Positions 34,169 to 43,071 of a stretch of DNA of 64,000 nt are shown here, piece after piece. The position numbers and the translations under genes were made by a program. The stretch is from Bradyrhizobium sp. BR13661 (GTDB taxonomy: Bacteria > Pseudomonadota > Alphaproteobacteria > Rhizobiales > Xanthobacteraceae), in contig NZ_JARXWB010000019.1 in the NCBI RefSeq assembly GCF_029892425.1, positions 62,001-126,000 on the forward strand, read 5' to 3'. The notes below the pieces were generated by a model, which did no database searches, was not told the origin of the DNA, and saw only the letters and a list, made by a program, of their open reading frames with translations. The stretch's first letter is position 1. Every line of letters begins with the position of its first letter.

Positions 34169-34310
34169 GCGCTGCCGCTGCTTCAGGCCGATGCGCGATT
34201 CGGTCACACGGCGCCGGGACCAGGCCAGCATCCTGTCGCTGCCGATTTGTGCCGAAATCACGCCGGCGCAGCAGGAGAGCGTGATCCGGCTCGTGCGCGA
34301 ATTCGTATAG
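34157..34310 (+). pseudogene. Relic of a DegT/DnrJ/EryC1/StrS sugar aminotransferase (C-terminal end)
   Basis: Two plus-strand frames together spell the usual end of a DegT-family aminotransferase. In one frame YYPTALPLLQADARFGHTAPG occurs, in segments matching the family's YYPxPLxLQ..Y..LG block. After a small deletion the next frame gives ASILSLPICAEIT, then PAQQESVIRLVREF and a stop, matching the family's LSLPxxPELTxxQ ending. The break lies near 34225. It is distinct from the two intact DegT genes at 35515 and 57129, and resembles FdtB/QdtB-type proteins more. The rest of the gene is absent. Confidence 0.6.
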
Positions 34311-34519
34311 CCACGGCGGCGTGCTGTTGCGCGCGGGATTTATTGATTTTTCTCAAGGGCTTGTGCGCCAGGCGCGTTGTATTTCGGGCAAGGGTTCCCG
34401 AGCCCATTGCGGGCCCGCAGTGCATTCAAAACTAGCCTCCAGCGGCGGGAATGTTTAGAAGCGGCCGTGTCAGGCCGGAAGGCCGGTCGGGTGGCCCCGG
34501 CCAGAGGGGAACAGGAACT

Positions 34520-35518
34520 TTGCGAAAGGTACTTTTGACGGGTGCGGGTGGGTTCATAGGATCGCACCTCGCGGAAGAGCTGGTCCGACGCAATGTCGCG
34601 GTGCGCACGTTCGTGCACTACAACAGCGCGGGTTCCTACGGCTGGCTCGATTCCTCGTCGCCCGAGATCCGCAAGGAGTTCGACGTCTTCGCCGGCAATG
34701 TTTGCGACCCCAACGGCGTGCGCACGGCGATGAAAGGATGCGATGCGGTGCTGCATCTCGCCGCGCTGATTGCGATTCCCTATTCGTATCACTCGCCCGA
34801 CACCTACGTGGAAGCCAACATCCGCGGAACCCTCAACGTTCTGCAGGCAGCGCGCGATCTCGGCGTCGAAAAGGTGATCCATACGTCGACCAGCGAGGTC
34901 TACGGTACCGCTCAATTCGTTCCGATCACCGAGGAGCATCCGCTGCAGGGCCAATCGCCTTACTCCGCGACCAAGATCGGCGCCGACCAGCTTGCATTGT
35001 CATTCGAGCGTTCATTCGGCACACCCGTGACCGTGGTGCGGCCCTTCAACACGTATGGCCCGCGGCAATCGGCCCGCGCGGTGATCCCGACCATCATCAC
35101 CCAGATCGCGGCAGGCGCGCGCAAGATCAAGCTCGGCAGCATCCATCCGACCCGCGACTTCAACTTCGTCGCCGACACCGTCGGTGGCTTCCTGGCGGCA
35201 CTCGATTCCAGGGCCGGCATTGGCGAGGTCATCAATATCGGCAGCGGCTTCGAGATCTCGATTGGCGACACCGCGAACCTGATCGCCGAGCTGATGGGCG
35301 TCGAGATCGAGATCGAGCATGACGACGTTCGCGTGCGCCCCGGGCGCAGCGAGGTCGAGCGGCTATGGGCCTCCAACGCCAAGGCGCAGAATCTGCTGGG
35401 CTGGTCGCCGCGTTTCGGCGGCGTCGACGGCCTTCGCAAGGGTCTTGAACAGACCATCGCCTGGTTCACCAAGCAGGACAATCTCGCCCGCTATCGCGTC
35501 AATACCTATACGTTGTGA
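34520..35518 (+). CDS. legB: NDP-N-acetylglucosamine 4,6-dehydratase (LegB type)
   Basis: A 332-residue extended SDR enzyme. It has the NAD loop LLTGAGGFIGSHLAEEL at the N-terminus, the active-site Thr/Ser region HTSTSEVYG near residue 120, the YSATKIGADQL Tyr-Lys pair, and RPFNTYGPRQSARAVIPTII. It removes water from an NDP-GlcNAc to give the 4-keto-6-deoxy sugar, the first step toward legionaminic acid (LegB; in Campylobacter the nucleotide is GDP). The TTG at 34520 is chosen because it directly precedes the Rossmann strand and follows GAGGGGAACAGGA; the open frame to 34451 adds a non-conserved leader. Its stop overlaps the LegC start (GTGA). Confidence 0.87.
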   Translation: MRKVLLTGAGGFIGSHLAEELVRRNVAVRTFVHYNSAGSYGWLDSSSPEIRKEFDVFAGNVCDPNGVRTAMKGCDAVLHLAALIAIPYSYHSPDTYVEANIRGTLNVLQAARDLGVEKVIHTSTSEVYGTAQFVPITEEHPLQGQSPYSATKIGADQLALSFERSFGTPVTVVRPFNTYGPRQSARAVIPTIITQIAAGARKIKLGSIHPTRDFNFVADTVGGFLAALDSRAGIGEVINIGSGFEISIGDTANLIAELMGVEIEIEHDDVRVRPGRSEVERLWASNAKAQNLLGWSPRFGGVDGLRKGLEQTIAWFTKQDNLARYRVNTYTL

Positions 35519-36744
35519 GCACCATGAGCATGTCCTCCGCGCAAGCGAGCCCGAACCGTCCCGCCATGCTTGACGTCAAGCCGGTGCTCGACGCCGTCGA
35601 TGCCGCGCTCGGCTCGGCCCAGCGTCCGGTCGAACTGCACGAGCCGCGGTTCGGGGATCGCGAGCGCGAGCTGGTGCTCGACTGCATCGATACCAACTGG
35701 GTGTCGTCGGCCGGCAAATACGTCACCCGTTTCGAGGACATGGTGGCGGAGGCGACCGGCTCGCGCCACGCGGTTGCGATCGTCAACGGCACCGCGGCGC
35801 TGCATGCGGCTTTGGTGCTGGAGGGCGTCGAGCCTGACGACGAGGTGTTGCTGCCCTCGATCACCTTCGTCGCCACCGCCAACGCCATCAGCCATGCCGG
35901 TGCAGTGCCTCACTTCGTCGACTCGACCTGGGACACGCTGGGGCTCGACCCGCGTGCGCTCGAGGCCCATCTCGATGCAATCGCCGTGCAGCGGAACGGC
36001 GCCTGGGTGAACAGGCACACGGGTCGCCGGCTTCGCGCCGTCGTTCCCGTGCACATTTTCGGACATCCCGTCGACATGGCTGCGCTCGGCGCGGTCGCCG
36101 CCCGCTACGGCCTCGTCATCGTCGAGGATGCGACCGAGTCGCTGGGCTCGCGCCTGAACGGCAAGGGCTGTGGCACGTTCGGCCATTCCGCGGTGTTGAG
36201 CTTCAATGGCAACAAGATCGTCACAACAGGCGGCGGCGGCATGATCGTGACCGACGACGAGGCGCATGCCCGCCATGCCCGGCATTTCACGTCGACGGCA
36301 AAGAAGGCCCACGCCTGGGCGTTCGAGCACGACGAAATCGCGTACAACTACCGCCTGCCCAACATCAATGCCGCGCTCGGTTGCGCGCAGATGGAGCGGC
36401 TTGCCGGAATGGTCGCGGCCAAGCGTGTGCTCGCAAAACGTTATCTCGATGCCTTCAGCGATTTCCCCTGGGCGCGCATCTATCGCGAGCCGAAGGGGGC
36501 CGAGAGCAATTACTGGCTCAATACGCTGGTGCTTGACCGCGACTATGCCTCCGAGCGCGACCGCTTGCTTCAGGCCCTGCACGGCCACGGCATTCGTGCG
36601 CGCCCGCTGTGGACGCCGATGCATCTGTTGCCGATGTACCGCGACTGTCCACGCGCGGCGCTTCCCGTCGCCGAGGACATGAATACCCGCTGCATCAACC
36701 TGCCGAGCAGTCCGTTCCTGGCCGAAAGCGCGAACGAGCGCTGA
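35515..36744 (+). CDS. legC: LegC-family aminotransferase (NDP-4-keto-6-deoxy-GlcNAc aminotransferase)
   Basis: A 409-residue PLP enzyme of the DegT/DnrJ/EryC1 family, close to LegC. Marks are DTNWVSSAGKYVTRFED, VNGTAALHAAL (PLP phosphate), VEDATESLGS with the pyridine-contacting Asp, and SFNGNKIVTTGGGGM with the Schiff-base lysine. It aminates C4 of the LegB product with glutamate. The start GTG overlaps the legB stop; an ATG three codons later is an alternative. Its stop overlaps the start of the next gene as TGATG, so legB-legC-KpsC/S-like form a tight operon. The pair with LegB and the LegGFI genes 8 kb away define the pathway. Confidence 0.88.
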   Translation: MSTMSMSSAQASPNRPAMLDVKPVLDAVDAALGSAQRPVELHEPRFGDRERELVLDCIDTNWVSSAGKYVTRFEDMVAEATGSRHAVAIVNGTAALHAALVLEGVEPDDEVLLPSITFVATANAISHAGAVPHFVDSTWDTLGLDPRALEAHLDAIAVQRNGAWVNRHTGRRLRAVVPVHIFGHPVDMAALGAVAARYGLVIVEDATESLGSRLNGKGCGTFGHSAVLSFNGNKIVTTGGGGMIVTDDEAHARHARHFTSTAKKAHAWAFEHDEIAYNYRLPNINAALGCAQMERLAGMVAAKRVLAKRYLDAFSDFPWARIYREPKGAESNYWLNTLVLDRDYASERDRLLQALHGHGIRARPLWTPMHLLPMYRDCPRAALPVAEDMNTRCINLPSSPFLAESANER

Positions 36745-38132
36745 TGTCCCGGATCGTTTTCTTCACGATTCACAGCACGACGGCCTGGTGGAAGTACCTG
36801 GCCTCGCGCATGGAGTTTGCCGACGCGGTCGTGCTCAGCGATCTGCGCGACGACGGCGACTATTCGCTGGTCGACGATTTCTACCGTTTCGCAGACCGCG
36901 GCGATGCCGCGGCCGCAGCGCTCGACCGGTTCGGCCAGGACGGATGCGCCGACATCATCCTGCGCTGCCGGGTGCTCAGGAGCATCGATCGCGATGTCGC
37001 GCTCAGGATGATCGGCGGCATGGCGCAGGCGATCGAGAAGGCTTTTGACAAACTTGCCCCCGAGCTGGTCATGACCTTCACCATCGACCGCTACGTCATG
37101 GACGTGATGGAGCGCATCGCGCGGCGGCGCGGTATCGACTTCCTGGAGATGACGACCTCGATCATCCCGGATCAGGTGATGCTGATGCGGCGTGGAAAGC
37201 CGATCTGGCTGCGCGAGCCCTCCACGGAGGACATCGACGCGGCGGTCGGTCAGCTCTGCAGGGAAGATTTCGCGCCGGCCTATGTGCGCGACGCCAAGCG
37301 CTTTTCGCTCGCCAGGTTCTGGAAAATTTACGGCTACTACACGCTGCGCGGCGCCTACTTCAACGTCTGGCGCTTTCTCAAGCGCGACCGCTACAATTGT
37401 CACTATCTCGACGCGCTGAAGCGGCTGAAGCACAAGGTGCGCATGCGCGACGTCACCGTGCTCGGGTTGCTCGATCACGGCTGGGACAAGCGGCTCGCCG
37501 AAGTGGATCGCGAGCGACGGGTGTTCCTCGGGCTTCAGCTGTTCCCCGAAGCTTCGATGGACTACTGGCTCGAATCGCAAGCCATGCTCGCGCATGACGA
37601 TGTGTTGGTGCGCTATTGCGAGGTGCTCGGTCGGGCCGGCTACCGCATCTTCGTCAAGGACCATCCGTTGCAATTCGGTTTTCGTCAGCGCGAGCTGTTC
37701 GAGCGCTTGGCGAAGCTGCCGGGCGTGGTGCTGGTGCCTTACGACGTGCCCGCGAATCTGCTGATCGGGAAGTGCGCGGTGTCGGTCACGTTCACCGGCA
37801 CGATCGGCTTCCAGGCGGCACTCGCCGGGCTGATTTCCGTCGCGACAGAGCCTTATTACGCGACCGGGCAGCACTTCGTGCACATCCGTGACACAAACGA
37901 GATCGACGGTCTCGCCGAGCGGCTGGCGCGATGGCATTCCCCTGACGATCTCGCGACGACGCGCCGCGCAATCATGCGGCACCTGGCGTCGATCAGCGTC
38001 GAGGGCGACTATTTCGGCTGGCGCAAGTTCGACCCTGATAACGAGGCCCTGCGGGCTTCAGTCGAGCCGCTGGCGCGTTCGTTGAATGCGCATTTGCCAC
38101 GCTTCATAAAATCCTGCAGAGCCGTCGCTTGA
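36744..38132 (+). CDS. Capsule-synthesis-like protein (KpsC/KpsS/Capsule_synth type)
   Basis: A 462-residue cytoplasmic protein. The C-terminal half contains FLGLQLFPEASMDYW, YRIFVKDHPLQFGFR, PYDVPANLLIGKCAVSVTFTG and TIGFQAALAGLISVAT. These are the donor-side features of the capsule_synth proteins related to KpsC/KpsS beta-Kdo transferases. In group 2 capsules such enzymes build the Kdo linker on the lipid. Here it is coupled to legC by overlap and there is no kpsDEMT transporter nearby. It may act as a nonulosonate or Kdo transferase within a Wzx/Wzy locus. The N-terminal half is not recognised. Family call moderate, substrate inferred. Confidence 0.65.
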   Translation: MSRIVFFTIHSTTAWWKYLASRMEFADAVVLSDLRDDGDYSLVDDFYRFADRGDAAAAALDRFGQDGCADIILRCRVLRSIDRDVALRMIGGMAQAIEKAFDKLAPELVMTFTIDRYVMDVMERIARRRGIDFLEMTTSIIPDQVMLMRRGKPIWLREPSTEDIDAAVGQLCREDFAPAYVRDAKRFSLARFWKIYGYYTLRGAYFNVWRFLKRDRYNCHYLDALKRLKHKVRMRDVTVLGLLDHGWDKRLAEVDRERRVFLGLQLFPEASMDYWLESQAMLAHDDVLVRYCEVLGRAGYRIFVKDHPLQFGFRQRELFERLAKLPGVVLVPYDVPANLLIGKCAVSVTFTGTIGFQAALAGLISVATEPYYATGQHFVHIRDTNEIDGLAERLARWHSPDDLATTRRAIMRHLASISVEGDYFGWRKFDPDNEALRASVEPLARSLNAHLPRFIKSCRAVA

Positions 38133-38146
38133 CGATCCCGCGGGGA

Positions 38147-39520
38147 ATGCACTTGCAACCGATGTCGTCGTCCGGCGGAGATGGAAACAGCGCGATGCGG
38201 CCTCGTCTGCTCGATCTCGTGACGCGTCCGGCGGTTGCCGGCACGGTCGCAGCGCTGGTGCTGCGCGCGTTGACGCTGGCGAGCCGCTTTCTGCTGTCGC
38301 TGCTTCTGGCGCGCATGTTGTCGCCGGCGGAGATGGGGCAATATGGCTTGCTGACCGCGGCGCTGGCCTTCGCGTTGTTTATGGTGGGTCTGGAGTTCTA
38401 TTCCTACACCCTGCGCGAACTGGTGCCGGCGAGCCCCGAGCAACGCGCGCGCATCATTGCGGACCAGATGGGGCTTGGCGCCGTGGCGCTCCTCGCGATC
38501 GGGATCGTGGTGGCGGGTGCGATTGCCACGGGCTCCTTTCCGGCGCGTCTAGCGCCGTGGTTCATCCTGATTCTCGTCACCGAGCACGTTTCGCTGGAGG
38601 CGACGCGAATCCTGATCATCACCTGGCGGCCGGTTCGCGCCTATATCGGCGTGTTCCTGCGCGGTGGAATCTGGGTGTATATGATCGCCGCGCTGATGTT
38701 CGCGGTGCCGTCGACGCGCATGCTGGAGACCGTGCTGGTCTGGTGGGCTCTGGGCGGCGTGTTGTCGATCGCCTTTTCCGCGTTCTCGCTCTCCGAGCTG
38801 CCATGGCGCGAACTCAGCGGCTACCGGCCGGATGTCCGGAATATCCGCGCGGGCCTTCGGGTCGCACGCCCCTTCATGCTGACGGCGGCGGGAGCGCTGG
38901 TCATCTCTTATGTCGACCGCTTCGTCATCGATGCGTTCGTTGGACGTGATGCGCTCGGCATCTACACGTTCTATTCCACGATTCTGATCGGGCTGTTGTC
39001 GCTGGGCGGCTCGGTGTCGCACCAGTTTCTACCGAAAGTCATTGCAGGCTACGCGGCAGGCCCGGACGCCTATCGCGCGTCGCTGCGCTCGTTCTTCTGG
39101 TCGATGCTGGCGCTGGTTTCCGCGACCATGATCCTGTCTGCTTCTGCCATGGGGCCGATGCTGGCATTGCTCGGACTCTCCACCTACGCGGCCAACGTCG
39201 GCGTGTTCTACGCCATGCTGCCAGGGATATTCCTTCGCATGCTGGCGGATGTCCCCTCTTATGCGCTCTATGCAGCGCGTTCGGACAGATATCTCCTGAT
39301 CTGCAATCTCGGGTCGGCGGTGGTCTCGACGACGTTGAACGTGGCGCTGATTCCCGTGCTCGGCATCTACGGTGCCGCACTTGCCGGAGGAGTTGCCAGC
39401 GCCGCGCTGTTCATCTCCCTGCTGGGATTCGCCATCCACAGGATGCGCGAGAGCTTCAGGGAACCGGGTGCGACCGTAGCCATCGGTCTTCCCACCGATC
39501 CGGACATGCTTTATCCGTGA
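38147..39520 (+). CDS. Wzx-type polysaccharide flippase
   Basis: A membrane protein of about 457 residues, with 12 or more hydrophobic segments, of the PST/Wzx family. Visible are ASRFLLSLLLARMLSPAEMGQYGL at the N-terminus (in parts), FMLTAAGALVISYVDRFVID, IYTFYSTILIGLLSLGGSV, and the C-terminal NVALIPVLGIYGAALAGGVASA, the family's usual last pair. It flips the lipid-linked repeat unit. The reading can begin at a TTG at 38129 (overlapping the previous stop), at the ATG 38147, or at 38195 after GGAGATGG; I use 38147. It is followed by a polymerase candidate at 39581. Confidence 0.85.
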   Translation: MHLQPMSSSGGDGNSAMRPRLLDLVTRPAVAGTVAALVLRALTLASRFLLSLLLARMLSPAEMGQYGLLTAALAFALFMVGLEFYSYTLRELVPASPEQRARIIADQMGLGAVALLAIGIVVAGAIATGSFPARLAPWFILILVTEHVSLEATRILIITWRPVRAYIGVFLRGGIWVYMIAALMFAVPSTRMLETVLVWWALGGVLSIAFSAFSLSELPWRELSGYRPDVRNIRAGLRVARPFMLTAAGALVISYVDRFVIDAFVGRDALGIYTFYSTILIGLLSLGGSVSHQFLPKVIAGYAAGPDAYRASLRSFFWSMLALVSATMILSASAMGPMLALLGLSTYAANVGVFYAMLPGIFLRMLADVPSYALYAARSDRYLLICNLGSAVVSTTLNVALIPVLGIYGAALAGGVASAALFISLLGFAIHRMRESFREPGATVAIGLPTDPDMLYP

Positions 39521-39580
39521 GGATCCGCTCGTGCGTAAGCTTTTCAGGGCAGTCTCATTTTCCAGCAAAAGGGGTGCCCT

Positions 39581-41149
39581 TTGATCGTTGATTTGCAGCA
39601 GCGGCGCATTCCTTTGCTTGGCTTCCTCGCTTCGCCCGCCATTCTGATAACCGTGATCTGGCTCGGGGCGCTCCTCGCCGTCGCCGTCGGGCCGATCGAC
39701 TATCCGGGGCAACCGTCCGCGGCCGTGGTGACGCTGGTTGCGTTTGGGCTGGCGATCTTTCTGTTGTCTTATCATGGGGGCAAGCTCGCCTTCGATCGTT
39801 GGTTTGCGCGCAGGAAGGCCTCGTCACCGCTCTCCGCTCGGACGCTCAACTACGTCACCTCCGCCGTTTCGCTGTTCGGCATCGTCGGCATCGCGCTGGT
39901 GGCGCTCGATCGGACGCTCCTTAGCGGCGTGAGCAACGGCAGCTATGCCGAGTTGCTTCGCTGTGCGCCGGGACTGGTCGACACGGTCGCGATCAAGCGC
40001 ACGCCGCTGCTCTACGGTGGCTACGCGATATTCTCCTTCGGCTTCGTTTCCGTGGTCCTGTTTCTGCTGAAGGGCGAGGAAATCAGGGGATGGGCCGCAG
40101 CGTTGGCGCAGCTCTCCATCGTGTGTCCGGTCGGTTACGCGCTGCTCTACTCAGGACGGATGCCGATCCTGTTCATTCTCGTTCTCGTGGCGATGGCGAT
40201 GCTGGTGCGGCTTGCGCAGGGACGAACGCTCCTGCCGCGCGGCCATTATCTTCTGCTCAAGACCGGCATCATCGTGGCATTGTTTGCGGTCTATTCCAGC
40301 GCGATCTGGACCACCAGACAAAGCTTTTGCATCCGAATGTCGCCTCTGATCACGGAATTGCAGCAGGAGAAGGATCGGCGTGACACAGTTGCGGCGGAGC
40401 AGGGACCAGCCGCACCGGCGGACACGCCGCGGCCCAAGCCCGGCGCACTCATCTCGGCGGATCAGCTGAACAAACGTGTTGCCGAGGCGCAGGCGCTTCC
40501 GCCGCCGGCCTCCAGCCCAAGCTCGACGGAAGCCGTTCTGGCGATGATGCTGGAAGCCTGGAATGTTAAGCCGCGCGGCTACGTGACCTCGGCGCTCGAA
40601 TCCAGGCATCTGTCGGCGCGTGAAGCCATGATCGGCCTCAGCACCTATTTCTACCTGACCCATGGCGTGCGGACGGTCGATATCGTCTGGAAGGCCCGCG
40701 ATAAATTCACGCCCCATTGGGGGGTGTACGAAGTCGGCGTGCTGTCGCCGCTGCTGCGGATTTTCTTCCCGGCCAGCGATCACGTTGCCGCCATGGAGGC
40801 CGAACAGCGAACCGTGCTGATCTACGGCTTCTTCCCGAGCGCCTGGGCAGCGGCCTTCATCGATTTCGGTCTCGTCGGTGCAATGATTTACGTGGCGATC
40901 TGGGGAGCGGTGGCGGGCTGGAGCGCGGCTGGAAGCAGGCTTTCCGGTCTGATGACGCCTCCGCTGCTGCTGGTGTTCGTGCTCGCCAGCATTCTTCTCA
41001 GTCCCGTTCAGGGCCCTCTCGGCATGGCCAATTCAGCGCTGGTGCTGATGTCGATGCTGGCGATCGGCCTGATGCTTGATCTGGCCAAGCTCCGGGCGCG
41101 GGCACCGGAAGACGTCGGCAAGCTCGAGGCCGACAGGCCGACGGTCTGA
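39581..41149 (+). CDS. Wzy-like O-antigen/capsule polymerase
   Basis: A 522-residue membrane protein with about 11 hydrophobic segments and one long periplasmic loop. The loop, roughly 250-400, includes a Pro/Ala-rich part near PAAPADTPRPKPG and the YFYLTHGVRTVDIVW block. This topology and its place next to a flippase make it a candidate repeat-unit polymerase; Wzy proteins share little sequence. The start is a TTG at 39581 after AAAAGGGG; no ATG gives the first membrane segment. It ends 2 bp from the stop of the convergent epimerase gene. It differs from the polymerase-like protein at 31079. Confidence 0.72.
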   Translation: MIVDLQQRRIPLLGFLASPAILITVIWLGALLAVAVGPIDYPGQPSAAVVTLVAFGLAIFLLSYHGGKLAFDRWFARRKASSPLSARTLNYVTSAVSLFGIVGIALVALDRTLLSGVSNGSYAELLRCAPGLVDTVAIKRTPLLYGGYAIFSFGFVSVVLFLLKGEEIRGWAAALAQLSIVCPVGYALLYSGRMPILFILVLVAMAMLVRLAQGRTLLPRGHYLLLKTGIIVALFAVYSSAIWTTRQSFCIRMSPLITELQQEKDRRDTVAAEQGPAAPADTPRPKPGALISADQLNKRVAEAQALPPPASSPSSTEAVLAMMLEAWNVKPRGYVTSALESRHLSAREAMIGLSTYFYLTHGVRTVDIVWKARDKFTPHWGVYEVGVLSPLLRIFFPASDHVAAMEAEQRTVLIYGFFPSAWAAAFIDFGLVGAMIYVAIWGAVAGWSAAGSRLSGLMTPPLLLVFVLASILLSPVQGPLGMANSALVLMSMLAIGLMLDLAKLRARAPEDVGKLEADRPTV

Positions 41150-41151
41150 TT

Positions 41152-42111
41152 TCAAGACGCGGAGACGTTCCGCAGCCAGGCGACGGTCGCGGCGACGCCT
41201 TCTTCCATGGTGCAGGGAAGCGGACCGCAGACCGTTGCGGTCGGCCCGAGATCGAACTGATACTGTGTGAGCACGTTGTTGAGGCGGAATGAATTGAAGG
41301 GAAACCGCTTCAATCCGATCGCGTTGATCGCATCGCCGCAAAGCCCCAGCGTGCGGGCGATGCTGCGCGGCAGGTGTGGAATCGGACGCGCACCGAAGGC
41401 TCGCTGAAATGCGTCGCTCCATGCGATCAGGTCGATCGGCGTGTAGTCGGCGAGATAGAACGTCCGGCGATGGATATGATCCGCTGGTACGCTGAGCAGA
41501 CGCCAATACTGGAACGCGATGTTCTCGATATAACTGTAGGATTTCCAGAGCGGGCCATGTCCGACATGAAAATAGCGACCGCGCTCGATCATGTGCAGGA
41601 AGCGCTGATAATGTGTGCTCATGCCCGGACCCCAGACGGTGGTCGGGCGCGCCAGGCACCATTCGCGGCCCGCGCCATCGCTGCTGCGGACGATCTCTTC
41701 GGTGCGCACCTTGCTCTTTCCGTACAGGGTGTCGGCCTTGTAGTCGGTGTCGCTGGTCGGCACGTAGCCGACGCGGCAGACGAGCTGCGAGGACGTCCAG
41801 ATCACCCGCCGGACGGACGGCGTCCGCCTGATAGCCTCGACCAGATTTTCCACACCCTCGATGTTGGCGGTGTAGCCGGACAGATCGGTCTTCTCGTCGA
41901 GATCGATGCGTGCGGCGAGGTGGACCACCGCATCAGGCGCGGCGCCGGTCACCGCTCTTGCCAGGCCATCGGCATCGAGGATGTCACAGACGATGTCGGT
42001 GGTCTTGGCTGGAACCTTGTCGAGCCCCACGACGTCGCAACCTTCGGCGCGCAGTCGCCGCACCAGCGCCTGGCCGATGAAGCCGGAGCTTCCGGTCACG
42101 AGAACTTTCAT
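41152..42111 (-). CDS. NAD-dependent sugar epimerase/dehydratase (extended SDR)
   Basis: A 320-residue extended SDR. The NAD loop VLVTGSSGFIGQALVRRL opens the protein at the ATG 42111. It also has VVHLAARIDLDE, the active-site region IWTSSQLVCRVG, YGKSKVRTEEIV with the catalytic Tyr-x3-Lys, and RPTTVWGPGMSTHY. It likely epimerises, dehydrates or reduces a nucleotide sugar of the polysaccharide; the precise reaction is not readable. It is divergent from the FkbM gene at 42256, with a 144-bp shared promoter region, and convergent with the polymerase candidate. Confidence 0.85.
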   Translation of the reverse strand: MKVLVTGSSGFIGQALVRRLRAEGCDVVGLDKVPAKTTDIVCDILDADGLARAVTGAAPDAVVHLAARIDLDEKTDLSGYTANIEGVENLVEAIRRTPSVRRVIWTSSQLVCRVGYVPTSDTDYKADTLYGKSKVRTEEIVRSSDGAGREWCLARPTTVWGPGMSTHYQRFLHMIERGRYFHVGHGPLWKSYSYIENIAFQYWRLLSVPADHIHRRTFYLADYTPIDLIAWSDAFQRAFGARPIPHLPRSIARTLGLCGDAINAIGLKRFPFNSFRLNNVLTQYQFDLGPTATVCGPLPCTMEEGVAATVAWLRNVSAS

Positions 42112-42255
42112 GCTGATGTCGCTGTCTTGACCGGCTTGCCGGGGTGATCTACCAAACCGACCAGTCGATTGCAAACTGTGGTAATCCATTGTGCTTCAAG
42201 GCATTTTGCAATCGCGATCCTTCACCTCGGCTCTAACCCAACCGGCGCTCGCTTC

Positions 42256-43050
42256 ATGAAGGCATTCGTCTCTGCCGCGTTTCAGGCCATCAACAACGTC
42301 CTGGAACCTATTGGCCTGCGCCTGATGCGTACCAACGCGCCGGTCAGGAATTTCGGCCTGTTCTTCAAGCATCTGAAGTCGCTTGGCTTCGATATGAGGA
42401 CGGTGATCGACGTCGGCATTGCTTTCGGCACCTCGCCGATCTACGAGGCGTTTCCGCGCGCCAAATATTTTCTGGTCGAGCCGGTGGCCGAATGCCGTCC
42501 GATTCTCGAGCAGCTCAAGCAGCGGCTCAATGCCGAATATTTTCTGGTTGCCGCCGGCGCCGAGAATGGCGAGATCACCTTCAACGTCCACGACGATATT
42601 TCGGGCTCGAGCATTTTCGCGCAAGTTGAGGGCAAGGCCCTCGACGGCGAAGCGCGCAAGACGCCGATGAGACGGCTGGACTCGCTGTTGCCCGAGGTCC
42701 TGGAGCATCCGGTATTCCTGAAGATCGATACGCAGGGTGCCGAGATCGAGGTGTTGAAGGGCCTCGGCACGCGCATCGGCGAGATCGATCTCATGATCCT
42801 CGAGACCACGATGATGCCGATGCGGCACGGCATCCCGCAATTCGCGGACATCGTTCGCTTCTGCGACGACGCAGGCTTTGCGGTTTATGACGTGCTGGAG
42901 GGGCACATGCGCTCGCTCGACGGCGCGCTGGCCCAGATCGATCTGGCTTTCGTGCGCAAGGACAGTCCGCTGCGCAGTCAGACGGCCTATTTCACCCCAG
43001 ACCAACTCGCCGAATATCTCAAGCGTCCAAGCAAGCTGCGCGGCGTGTAG
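42256..43050 (+). CDS. FkbM-family methyltransferase
   Basis: A 264-residue SAM-dependent O-methyltransferase of the FkbM family. Motif I is TVIDVGIAFGTSPIYEAFP with acidic ends, followed by YFLVEPVAECRP. The core block VFLKIDTQGAEIEVLKGLG is the family hallmark (K-I-D-x-Q-G-x-E). FkbM enzymes methylate hydroxyl groups on sugars or polyketides and are common in capsule and O-antigen loci. The ATG at 42256 follows the upstream divergent region. The acceptor is presumably a sugar of this locus. Confidence 0.88.
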   Translation: MKAFVSAAFQAINNVLEPIGLRLMRTNAPVRNFGLFFKHLKSLGFDMRTVIDVGIAFGTSPIYEAFPRAKYFLVEPVAECRPILEQLKQRLNAEYFLVAAGAENGEITFNVHDDISGSSIFAQVEGKALDGEARKTPMRRLDSLLPEVLEHPVFLKIDTQGAEIEVLKGLGTRIGEIDLMILETTMMPMRHGIPQFADIVRFCDDAGFAVYDVLEGHMRSLDGALAQIDLAFVRKDSPLRSQTAYFTPDQLAEYLKRPSKLRGV

Positions 43051-43071
43051 CCCGGCGTCGCGCGCTTCGGG

